From Hyaloperonospora brassicae (lineage: Eukaryota; Oomycota; Peronosporomycetes; Peronosporales; Peronosporaceae): a stretch of 64,000 nucleotides of DNA. Of this stretch, positions 1 through 8,900 are shown one piece after another. Position 1 is the first letter of the stretch. The number at the start of each line of letters is the position of its first letter. Where the stretch lies: NCBI GenBank assembly GCA_947650285.1, contig CANTFL010001439.1, positions 29,226 to 93,225 of the forward strand, in the 5' to 3' direction. The translations under genes and the position numbers were made by a program. Below the pieces are notes generated by a model, which saw only the letters and a program-made list of their open reading frames with translations, had not been told where the DNA came from and did not search any database.

Positions 1-480
1 CGAAGGTGCCGAGGAAGTGGCTATCCGATCCATCCACCCGTTCCGCTAGAGTAGACCTGCTGATTGTCGTTGAGGTGTCCGAATTCAGTAGAGTCGGTAA
101 CCGATAGCCACAGACGACTGAGCGCAGAACGCGACAGTGATATCGACGAGAGGGCGAACAACCAACATGTGGCGTGCTGTTACTGGTCGTGTGTGCCGTC
201 TGTGCATAGAAAATCGGAGCTGCCGGTGAGCGACAAGCAGAGCGCGACACTCGACCAGATATTTTAGACTACAGTGGACACCTGTGACATGCAATCGTTT
301 GGCATGGCCTCTACGCTGTGATGCAGCCTACATGTGGTCAGTTGTCGCAGAAAGAGTCTGGCGCTTTGGCGTATAGGCGAGAGGCTTGCACACAGTCCTG
401 ATGTGCGGCCTTGTCCCAGCTACCTCATCGTGCGTTGATCTAGCGCAAAGGAAGTCCCGGCACAGCATGGTGTACCCCGA
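1..480. repeat. Dispersed repeat, decayed
   Basis: Bases from about 50 to 350 align by eye with 53.98-54.33 kb, just upstream of the second gypsy element, including a shared block around GTAAC..GCCA..GACTGAGC and a shared GCTGTGAT.CAGCC. Bases from about 310 to 480 align with 62.07-62.21 kb around a shared GTG.TCAG.TGTCGCA. No open frame of note exists. The family is not identified. It may be a non-coding end of a retroelement, because one copy abuts a gag gene. Confidence 0.5.
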
Positions 481-1674
481 AAGGTGCTGTCTGCCTCGAT
501 CAGATCGAACCCATATAACAGACATGATCGTGCCGTGGTCAGTTCGACACTTCTGTAACGGTGTCGGTAGGTATTTGGCGCGATGGCGCTGACACCTCGA
601 TATCTCTTAATCTTTGACTGAAGAGCGAGTATGTATTTCAGCTCCAACGTTGGTGTTTATCAGTCGCTCGTTCTACCTGTTGTTGTGGAATATTAAACGT
701 ACAGGGCAGATGCTCACGCACCCGTGCAAAGAGTGCGGTCAGACCCTGTTTTTGCACAATCAGCCCACCTGGTCTCGATGTCACATGGAGTACTCTATCC
801 GTTTAGCGTATGGGCGGAAGGACTGTTCCTGGTCCTGATGGTAGATCGTTGCCCACATTACATGCATTGCCTCGACTGTGACCGAGAAACACAAAAGGCG
901 ACGACACATCGTCACGTCGACTCGAACGGTGCGCTCCTCGATTTTCGATAAACGTGCACAACAGTGGTATGAACCCTTCCACATATAGATGGCGGATCTT
1001 CGCAGTCACTTGACGCACTGGGAACAACCTCTTCGTGTATTTTGCCTTCCTCCAAAATGGGTTTGTGCGCTGTAGTAATCCATTGTTCGGTAGTAGCACC
1101 TTCGAGGTCCAGTTGCGTCAGATGGTTCAAGCGTGTGCCGAGGAGGCCTATCCAATCTAGCTAAAATGATCGTAGAGTCGCTGTTGTTGTGTTGAGTACG
1201 TATCGCGAGTCAGGTGCACAAACAGACTATACTATATGCGAAGTGAAAAACGAGTCGTAACGCAAAACACTCGCGGGATCACTCGAACTCGAGTTCGCAT
1301 AGCCAATTGGTTGCCGATACAAAACCTTGAGCTTGTTTATGTGATGCAACTATGGTGTCTACGCGACGATGCATGCTCGCTTTGTGTTATGTAACTTGTA
1401 CATATGCCCCATCCTGTCGCTGGATCTGCGCTTTCGAATGGTTGTTCTGGCTCTTCATGGTCGCTATTAATTAGAGCCGGCTGGAATGCACGCTCGCGGA
1501 TTGGTCCGATCACGACCCAGTAATACTGACTATATGTGCGCAACGCTGGATCAGTCATGCGGTATTACTTGTCCTTTACACTGTATAGCTCGCGGTTCAT
1601 GTCCCTGTCATGTCACTCAATTTCGATTGCTTGTGCGGCGGTCCTGTTGACTTCCAAGCAAGGCTTTCATGCTA
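481..1674. other. Intergenic, nothing recognised
   Basis: Only short overlapping frames with no codon bias, no recognisable motif and no clear repeat. I see no gene here. Confidence 0.5.
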
Positions 1675-1690
1675 GATCATTCATCCATTT
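1675..1690 (+). promoter_or_regulatory. Oomycete core promoter (Inr + FPR-like)
   Basis: The 16 bases match the published oomycete core promoter consensus (initiator-like CATTY core followed by a CA-TTT flanking region) at about 13 of 16 positions. The site is 44 bp upstream of the ATG of the small secreted peptide gene, the usual distance for oomycete transcription starts, which supports that small ORF as a real gene. Confidence 0.55.
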
Positions 1691-1733
1691 GCCAAGCCAA
1701 GCTCACTGCAGTCCGCCCCGCACCCTCGCCAAG

Positions 1734-1922
1734 ATGAACATCCGGACCGCCTTGTTGATCGTGACCTCTTTCGTTGCCTTCGGTTCTGCTTCAAGCCATG
1801 GAGGTTCTATTGACATAGCATGCGTTTGCCCTAGCCAAGGTCCGTGTGGCAAAGACAATATTGCATGCTGCAGTCCCTCCGAATGCCTCTCGCGTGCGAA
1901 ACCCATCTCGAAGCGTGAATGA
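1734..1922 (+). CDS. Small secreted cysteine-rich peptide
   Basis: This encodes 62 residues. The first 20 or so form a signal peptide: a charged start (MNIRT), a hydrophobic core rich in L, I, V and F, then a small-residue SA-S cleavage region. The mature part of about 40 residues holds six cysteines in a CVC..C..CC..C pattern, enough for three disulphides, and ends in basic residues. The size, secretion signal and six cysteines resemble the oomycete SCR/PcF group of apoplastic small cysteine-rich proteins, but I cannot assign it to a named family. The longer frame opening at 1536 has an implausible N terminus. The ATG at 1734 is chosen because it starts the signal peptide and lies just downstream of a core promoter match. 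It is an isolated gene among decayed repeats. Any effector role is inference. Confidence 0.6.
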   Translation: MNIRTALLIVTSFVAFGSASSHGGSIDIACVCPSQGPCGKDNIACCSPSECLSRAKPISKRE

Positions 1923-2957
1923 CCTTCCCGCTGAGTCATTGGTGCTCTAGAAGTCCACGCTTATAGCAGCATAGCAGTGAGAGGTAGCTTGCGTGCAGTA
2001 AATCATAAACAATCGTCACTGCGCCAACCTTCACGTGTTTCCATTGTTTGTTTTGTGTATCGCTATCGATTTGTCAACTCACTTTTGTTTGTCACTCGAC
2101 AAATTCAGATGAAACGGACTCGTGCTCCACGGCACTGTCGTGACCCGTAGTGTCGTGAGCCGAATGAAAAAGGCAAGGCGAATTTATCCCGCCCACGGTT
2201 GACCAAAGGCGTGTACAGCAGTAGTTTTGCTCGAAGGTATACGGAACGGGTACATAGTGGCGTCGCAGTAACACCCATCTCTTCGACGGTGATTCGCGTG
2301 CCCTAAACAGTCAAGGTCGCACGAAGAACGTCGACATCAGCAATTGGTGTCTGTCAGCTATCAAATCGATGCGTGAGGAAGGATCAACGGTTCGTACTTC
2401 TAGAAAGTACTAGTATATAATAGCAGAACGTAGATGGCGGCTAGACTGCAAGTATAACATAACAAATGAATGAGCTCACGTTTTGAGCAAAGGAATGTCA
2501 GCTTTATTGGGCAGTCATCATTCAGCATGTGTGCCATCGAGTATATGTACGATTGTTGTTGCGCTTCGAGCTGCACGCCTCCCTTAGGTGAATGGTTTGG
2601 CGCTATTTCGTGTCACAAGCCGATGCTCTACAGATTCGCTAAGCAGCCTGAGCTAAATAGACGTGTGGAGTCTGTGTCTTCCTCTGGTACGAAGGCCACA
2701 GCAGCCCCGCAGCATCTTGTGTTGTTTCGAATCTCTTTTCGAGTCTCGTCTTTTCTCATCTCCGGTTGGTTACTGTAACTCGAATTGATGTGTCAACGAA
2801 GATCTAAGATCGACATGGGGATAACGGCACACAGCTGCTTGAGTTTAGCTCTCAACTCTTAGCTCGACCTCATTCTCTTATTCTTCATTCATCGAACTCT
2901 GTCTACCTACATCTCCAAAGCGATGAAATGGATAGGAGGTAGCGAAAGCAGTTATGT
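1923..2957. other. Intergenic, nothing recognised
   Basis: Short frames only, with no convincing protein motif, RNA or repeat. The frame at 2470-2778 has no domain and no homologue that I recognise. Confidence 0.5.
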
Positions 2958-3170
2958 GTGATTGAGGCAATCAAGATGGGTGATAGTCGAAACCTTGGTC
3001 CAGACATCAAACGACAAGAGCGTGTCAGTAAGTTGGTGAACGCCGAAGGTGCTGTCGAACCTCACTATCGTCACAATTGCACGAATTATGATGTGCACGG
3101 CAGTCGTGCCACTGAATGTCGAGATGCTACCGACTACCGTCAGCTGATACTTGACTTTCGTTTGGGGTGA
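2958..3170 (+). pseudogene. Possible decayed gag zinc-knuckle relic
   Basis: The 70-residue frame contains CTNYDVHGSRATEC, which fits the retroviral-type CCHC spacing C-x2-C-x4-H-x4-C, except that the second Cys is Tyr and the His position is Ser (the adjacent His-Gly is kept). A second degraded knuckle-like stretch lies beyond element 1 at about 12.03 kb, so the young gypsy element may have landed in an older retroelement. The evidence is only this motif. Confidence 0.3.
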
Positions 3171-3840
3171 AAGGGGATGAAGGAGACGTCAACAGAATCA
3201 TAAAAATGATCGACTGGAATCTGTGGCGCACGCAACTTACTCCCAAAGCCATATTTCGTCAATACAGTGTCGCCTCTGACTGAGACAAAGGCAGTCAGTA
3301 AATCACGTCACGGGCCACTTGGCTTTCGATGCTGCTTAATGGACGACAGCTTTTATTTTCGTAGCGTAGGGCGTATCAAGTTTATGAGATATTTGCACAG
3401 CCGCTTCTTTTCCTTCGTTCTTGTCCGACATCGCACCAGGTAAGTCGTATTCTTCGTACCAAGGTACGACATGCTGAGCTATTCTGTCGGTGCTGGACGA
3501 GCCACATGACAAGGCAAAGACGTCAGCAAGTCTCGCGTTGCTTGGTGCGTCAGATGGTGTAGGACGAAGTCAGCCTCCTGATACGAACGAGGAGGTCCTC
3601 GCTTGTGTGATGGATTATTATGACCCACAAGACGACAAGAATGAAGCCAAGTACATCACGCAAACAGTGCACACCCCGGCCGGTCTTGTGGCAGCGTCAA
3701 GGGTGCTATTGGTTTAGTGCCTTTCATCTTCAAGCAACTAGCAGATACTGTTGCAGTCTCATTACTATTGGAGCTAAACCTCCCTCTGAGGCAACGATGT
3801 CGATGGCCAGTGTCTTCGGCTACGCGTCGCAAAACATACG
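3171..3840. other. Left flank of element 1, possible old TE debris
   Basis: The frame at 3490-3717 is acidic and open but matches nothing I recognise. The sequence ends directly at the TCCAG target duplication. It may belong to the same decayed element as the knuckle relic upstream. Confidence 0.3.
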
Positions 3841-3845
3841 TCCAG
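3841..3845. repeat. Left target-site duplication (TCCAG)
   Basis: TCCAG directly precedes the left LTR and is repeated at 11832-11836 directly after the right LTR. Five-base duplications are typical of Ty3/gypsy integrases. This fixes the element's ends exactly. Confidence 0.95.
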
Positions 3846-4235
3846 TGTAACGGGGCACACCCTTGCGTAACTTAACGCAAGGGATTTGGGTGCCCCGACG
3901 GACGTACACGTGGCAAGCGAGGAAGCGTAGGTAGGGTAAAAGTAGAACTGTTATATTAATAAATTAAGTCTTTAAACTACTGTCTCTTCGTTTGACTTAA
4001 TTCAATTATACTAATATAACTGCATGTATGGTGACGTCTCGTCACCACTCATTGCGCGCGTCTTGCGGCGATTGGTGGGTTGATATCATCACGATATCAA
4101 CCAATGAACAGACCCTTTGGTCGACCCTTCAATATCACCACTTTGGTGATATTGTTTAAAGAATATCCATCTTTATATTCTTTATTGTCACTTTCCTTAA
4201 AGTGACAATTTCATGTAACGGGCTGCCCCGTTACA
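3846..4235 (-). repeat. LTR of element 1 (3' LTR in element direction)
   Basis: 390 bp, begins TG and ends CA. Its outer 10 bases form a perfect terminal inverted repeat (TGTAACGGGG / CCCCGTTACA). I find no difference from the copy at 11442-11831. It contains a stretch (4043-4077) shared with the element-3 LTR and with the relic at 50.28 kb, likely a functional LTR core. Many internal hairpins are present, for example around GATATC and TCACCA...TGGTGA. Confidence 0.95.
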
Positions 4236-4247
4236 TCACCCCCCCTT
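4236..4247 (-). promoter_or_regulatory. Polypurine tract
   Basis: Read on the minus strand this is AAGGGGGGGTGA, directly against the LTR's TGTAAC end. A purine run in this place primes plus-strand DNA synthesis in LTR retroelements. Confidence 0.75.
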
Positions 4248-4367
4248 AAACTGATAGTCACCGTGTGACTATCGAAAACATGGAGGCCACCCGTTGGCCA
4301 CCATTGGGACAGGGAGCACTTGTTGGGTCCGGTCGATTCACTTTCCGCTTGACCTCGCATAGTTAAC

Positions 4368-5975
4368 ATGTCTATGCGAGGTGACTCAAGACCCACACAG
4401 CCCGGTGCTGTGCCAGCCTCTGCGGCAGAAGATTCGTCGTCTGCTGCCCCTTCTTCGCCTGCAGCAACAGGTGCTGCAGGTGCACGCGGTATCACACCGC
4501 GTGCGCACGATGATCCTGACATAGAGGTCATCTATTCTGGCGAGTCAGACGTGTCTGACTCGGGCAATGCTCCAGAGGCGTCTCGCTCACCGGCGACGCC
4601 TCAGTATTCGCCAAGGCCACTGCCGAACGAACGGACTCGTGATTTGCATCACAGTCTGTTCGGCAGTGATGACGATGTTCAGGGCGGTGAGGAATATTAT
4701 TCCTTACCACCGCCGGCTCGTGCGTCTTCGCAAAAGCGTGATGACGATGGCGCGAGCCGTCGTCAATCTGGGAGCCGTGGTACCGACAAGGGTACCACTG
4801 TGAAGCGTGATGAGTTGAAGCCGTGGCGTTTGCCCGAACAACTCATCAATAGCCTGTCTCACGAGACAGGCCAACACCATCGAATACTCTTATTCGATGC
4901 GACTGAGCTTCACGGCTTGAGTTCCAGCGCGAAGAACTTTCGCGCTGAAGAAGACTTTTATCACGATGTCTTCCTTAGACATCGATGGTACAACAGCAAC
5001 CAAAAGCGTGACAAGGCCTCGCTGTTAGCTGCGTGGAACGCGTTCGTCCAAAACGTAAATAATTTTGGACGAGAAGGGTGGCTCAAGAAACTTGAGGCGA
5101 CACGCCTCAGGTTCGAAAAGCGAACGCCAACCGGTGCTAGGTACCGATTGCACTGTTTATCGAGTGAGGCAGGCATTCCTTGCCTCACATGGGGAGACCC
5201 TTGTGCGAGTTGTGTTGACAACTCGCAGCGTGCACATAGGGATGTGTACTCCCTAAATTCGCCCTGGGGAAGGGCACACATCTCGGCTGAGATGCGTGAC
5301 GCGATTGCAAACTTGCAATCCGTCTACAAGCGCCTAGGGCGCGTGTTTACCGATGGGCCACAGGACTCATCGGATGGGTCTCGTCATACTGGCGGACGAG
5401 ACCTTCAACATCCATCAACAGCTGAGAGCGGGGATCCCAGCTGTTCCAAGAGGGTGGATACCCCCGCCACTGGACGAGGTAGCTCGTCCTTGATCCTGAA
5501 TCGTCACGGTGATTCACGATACGCTCCACTAGAAAGCGTTGATCACCGTGCGCATCCACCAAAGGATGTGGTGGAGGAGGAAAGACCTCCTCCAGATGAT
5601 TCGGTTCACCATCTCGACCCTTACGAGATGGACCGCGCAATCGATGAATTGCGCGATGACTTGAAGCACGAGCGCGATCGGCGCTACGCTTTGACCGATA
5701 CCGTGCGGAAGAACCGCAAGGGTCACGAGGCTGATCGGGCGAGGGATCGCGCCGATTATGCCACGGCGCAGCTTCAGGTCGAGCGGGATGTCCGCTCCCT
5801 ATTCGGCGAGCTGGCGACAGCTCGCGGGGAGATATCTCGGTTGAGTACCGAGGTATCATATCTGCGCGACCAGACGGATCGTCTGGAGCGCGAACGCAAG
5901 AACTTGATGGATGTTCTTGAACGTGGGGGCTATCTTCATCGGAAGAAGAAGGCTCGTACTGACAGTACGACCTAA
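4368..5975 (+). CDS. Antisense ORF of element 1, coiled-coil protein
   Basis: An intact 535-codon ORF runs opposite to gag-pol, starting 133 bp inside the element's 3' LTR. Its last 629 bp overlap the chromodomain end of pol on the other strand. Residues 1-150 are Ser/Pro/Asp-rich and acidic. The middle (about 160-300) is the most ordered part, with a basic/aromatic stretch around [15 protein letters not shown], then AWNAF and [10 protein letters not shown], and later several Cys residues. Residues 300-420 are hydrophilic. Residues 420-525 form a long charged coiled coil, followed by a basic RKKKAR tail that could be a nuclear signal. I recognise no known domain. The position suggests expression from an antisense promoter in the 3' LTR, as for HTLV-1 HBZ; that comparison is only architectural. 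Element 2 carries a counterpart in the same place. Confidence 0.7.
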   Translation: MSMRGDSRPTQPGAVPASAAEDSSSAAPSSPAATGAAGARGITPRAHDDPDIEVIYSGESDVSDSGNAPEASRSPATPQYSPRPLPNERTRDLHHSLFGSDDDVQGGEEYYSLPPPARASSQKRDDDGASRRQSGSRGTDKGTTVKRDELKPWRLPEQLINSLSHETGQHHRILLFDATELHGLSSSAKNFRAEEDFYHDVFLRHRWYNSNQKRDKASLLAAWNAFVQNVNNFGREGWLKKLEATRLRFEKRTPTGARYRLHCLSSEAGIPCLTWGDPCASCVDNSQRAHRDVYSLNSPWGRAHISAEMRDAIANLQSVYKRLGRVFTDGPQDSSDGSRHTGGRDLQHPSTAESGDPSCSKRVDTPATGRGSSSLILNRHGDSRYAPLESVDHRAHPPKDVVEEERPPPDDSVHHLDPYEMDRAIDELRDDLKHERDRRYALTDTVRKNRKGHEADRARDRADYATAQLQVERDVRSLFGELATARGEISRLSTEVSYLRDQTDRLERERKNLMDVLERGGYLHRKKKARTDSTT

Positions 5976-8900
5976 GCCTCCCCACGTAAAACGTAGGATG
6001 CGTACGCATCCTACGTGGCAATTCGAGTGTGTATGCATTGCCCTTGCGATGCAACACTCGAAATGGCCCAATGTATTTCGGCAGTAGTTTGCTACTGCCG
6101 ACACTGGTGACTGCATGTCCAGGTAAGTTTACCGTTGACAGTAGTACTAGGTCGTTAACCTTAAATGAAAGAACATTTGCTCTTCCATTCTTGTCTGCGT
6201 TCCGTTTCTGACGGTCCACCGCATTTGCGATGGAGTCCTGAACGAAACGGACTACCGCCTCTCGAGTCAGCAGGAAGTTCTCTGCTGACTCTTTGTTTTG
6301 TCTGTCAGTGCGCTTCGTGCGCACTGCTAAGAGATTGCTCTCTTCTTCAGCGAGGTTGTCTTCTTCCTCGCTGACATAATCGTTGACGATGCTGAATATA
6401 CCAGCATCGTCATCATCATCCGAATCAATAATAGCGTCATCGCTATTATTGAGGTGATCTTCTTCATCGATGTCGACTTGATCGACATCGGCATCATACG
6501 TGACGACGTTAGCGTCGACACGTGATGAGCAAGAGCCAAAACGGTTTTTGCTCGAGCGAGTCCCTCCCCCCTTATCCAAGAGTCACACTCTATAAGGGTG
6601 GGCACTCGTGGATGGCGTAGGCCATTCACGTAAAACGGTGTGTGCTGTGTTGAAGCATGCACCGAATTATTGATGGCGAATTCCACCATGGGTAGGAATT
6701 CGCTCCAACTCGGAAACGAGTGGACATATCCTCGAAGAATCTCTTCGAGGACACGGTTCGCACGTTCCGTCTGACCATCTGTTTCTGGATGGTCAGAAGT
6801 GGACATCTTCAATCGTGTTCCGAGAGTACGGAACACGGTTTGCCAAAATTTCGCCGTGAACCGAGGGTCACGGTCGGATACGAGTTCACGGGCTAACCCG
6901 TGGAGTCTAAAGACCGTGTCGAGAAAGACACGAGCACAACCTTGAGCCTTGATCGACTCAGGGTACAGCAGCAAGATGGACCATCTTGCTGAATCGGTCT
7001 ACAAACACAAGAATACCATTATTCTTGTGAGCGTCTTCGGGAAACCCGAAGACGAAGTCCATTGAAACGGACTGCCAGCACTCTGTCGGAACAGGCAGAG
7101 GCTGCAATGGCGCACGGGATGAAGGACTAGGCTTCACCCGTTGACAAACCTCGCAAGCACGTATGTACTTGCGTACAAATTGATACTGGTGGGGCCAGTA
7201 AAAGTCGCGACTTACCGTGAGGTAAGTATTTTCTCTACCACGATGGCCGCTTGTTGGGGCATCGTGACACTCATACATGATGCGTAAACGCAAATCATGA
7301 TGAGCGGGTACGACGACACGAGGCGTGTCGTCGGCAACAGCTGTATAGTACAGCAATCCGTTGCGTGTACTATACCGATCCGATGAGGATCGGTACAAAG
7401 CCGGTAAATCCCTCATTGATTTACTGGATGGATTCACCAGATGATCCATCAATCGCAGAAGATCCTTATCTTCTGCTTATGCCTTTGGTACGTCGTCAAG
7501 TAAACTTGACGACGGGACACTGACTGACAGTGTCGCAGCAGTGGGCTTATCCTCACTGTTGGATTGTGCGTCCGGCTCGAAATCGGGCCGGCGCGAAAGA
7601 GCATCCGCGACGACATTGAGTCGTCCCGGTTTATACTCCACGGAGAAGTTATACTCCGCAAAGAAAGACAGCCACCTCGCCATTCTTTGCGAGAGGTGTG
7701 GGCTGTTTACGGCCGTGCGTAATGACGCATGGTCCGTGTAGACAACAAACGGTCTATCTCCCAAGAGATAGACGCGAAACTTAGCCAGTGCGTATTTCAT
7801 GGCAAGGAGTTCCTTGTCATGCACTGGGTAATTACGCTCAGCTGCTTGCAGCTGACGCGACTGATAACAGATGACGCGCTCCGCGCCATCTGCATCGAAC
7901 TGCATTAACGCACAGCCGATTGCGAAATCGCTGGCGTCACAGACCACATGAAATGGTCTGTCCTGATCTGCAATCGCCAAGATCGGCGATTGCATCAAGC
8001 TCCGCTTGATACCTTTAAAGGAACGCTGGCACTCAGCGTTCCATGACCACTTGACATTTTTCTTGAGCAAGCAAGAAAGATGAACAGTCATCTCGGCGTA
8101 GTTGCGCGAGTACTTGTGCAAGTACGCCGCAAGACCAAGGAACTTCCTTAGTCCCTTGACATCGACTGGCACTGGCCAGTCGGTGATCGCCTTGATCTTT
8201 TCGGGATCAGGGCGTACACCGTGTTTACCCACGATGCACCCAAGAAGTGGTATTTCGCTAGCCGCGAATATACACTTCTTGAGGTTTGCGTACAACTTAT
8301 GCTTGCGCATAAGTTGAAGAACCTGACGAACGTGAGTTCTGTGAACTTCAACGTCCGTCTTCCCGTCCATAGCCCGGCTATGGACGAACACATCGTCGAA
8401 GTAACTCGGTGCGAAGTCTCGCACCGGTCTCAACAGATTTGTGACACATCTGTTGAATGTTGCAGGGGCATTACTCAGCCCCTGTGGCATCACTAGCCAC
8501 TCCCACAGCATCCCGCTGGGGGTACTCACTGCCGTGAACGGGACGTCCCGTTCACGCATCAGGATCTGATAGAATCCATCCATCAGATCCATGGACGAAA
8601 AGATGGTACTCTTTGACATACCATCTATGATTACGTCCTTCCTCGGTATCGGCGTCTGAGCCGGTACCGTTGCAGCATTCAACTTGTTGAATGCGTGCAC
8701 TGTCCGCCACCCTCCTGTGGCCTTTCGCACACAGAAGGTCAAAGAGCTGTGAGGGGATGTTGATTCCCTCACATGGCCCGCTGCTAAGCGATCGGCAAAG
8801 AACTTGTCGATCGCTATCACTTGTTCACGAGGCAGTGGCCACTGCTTCATGACACAGTATTTCGAGCCCGGTTTGAGCTCGATCTCGTGTCGAGTGCCTT

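Noticed and set aside
6240..7760. Regularly spaced palindromes suggesting a CRISPR array
   Set aside because: The palindromes all differ in sequence and lie in a coding retroelement of a eukaryote. There are no identical repeats or spacers.
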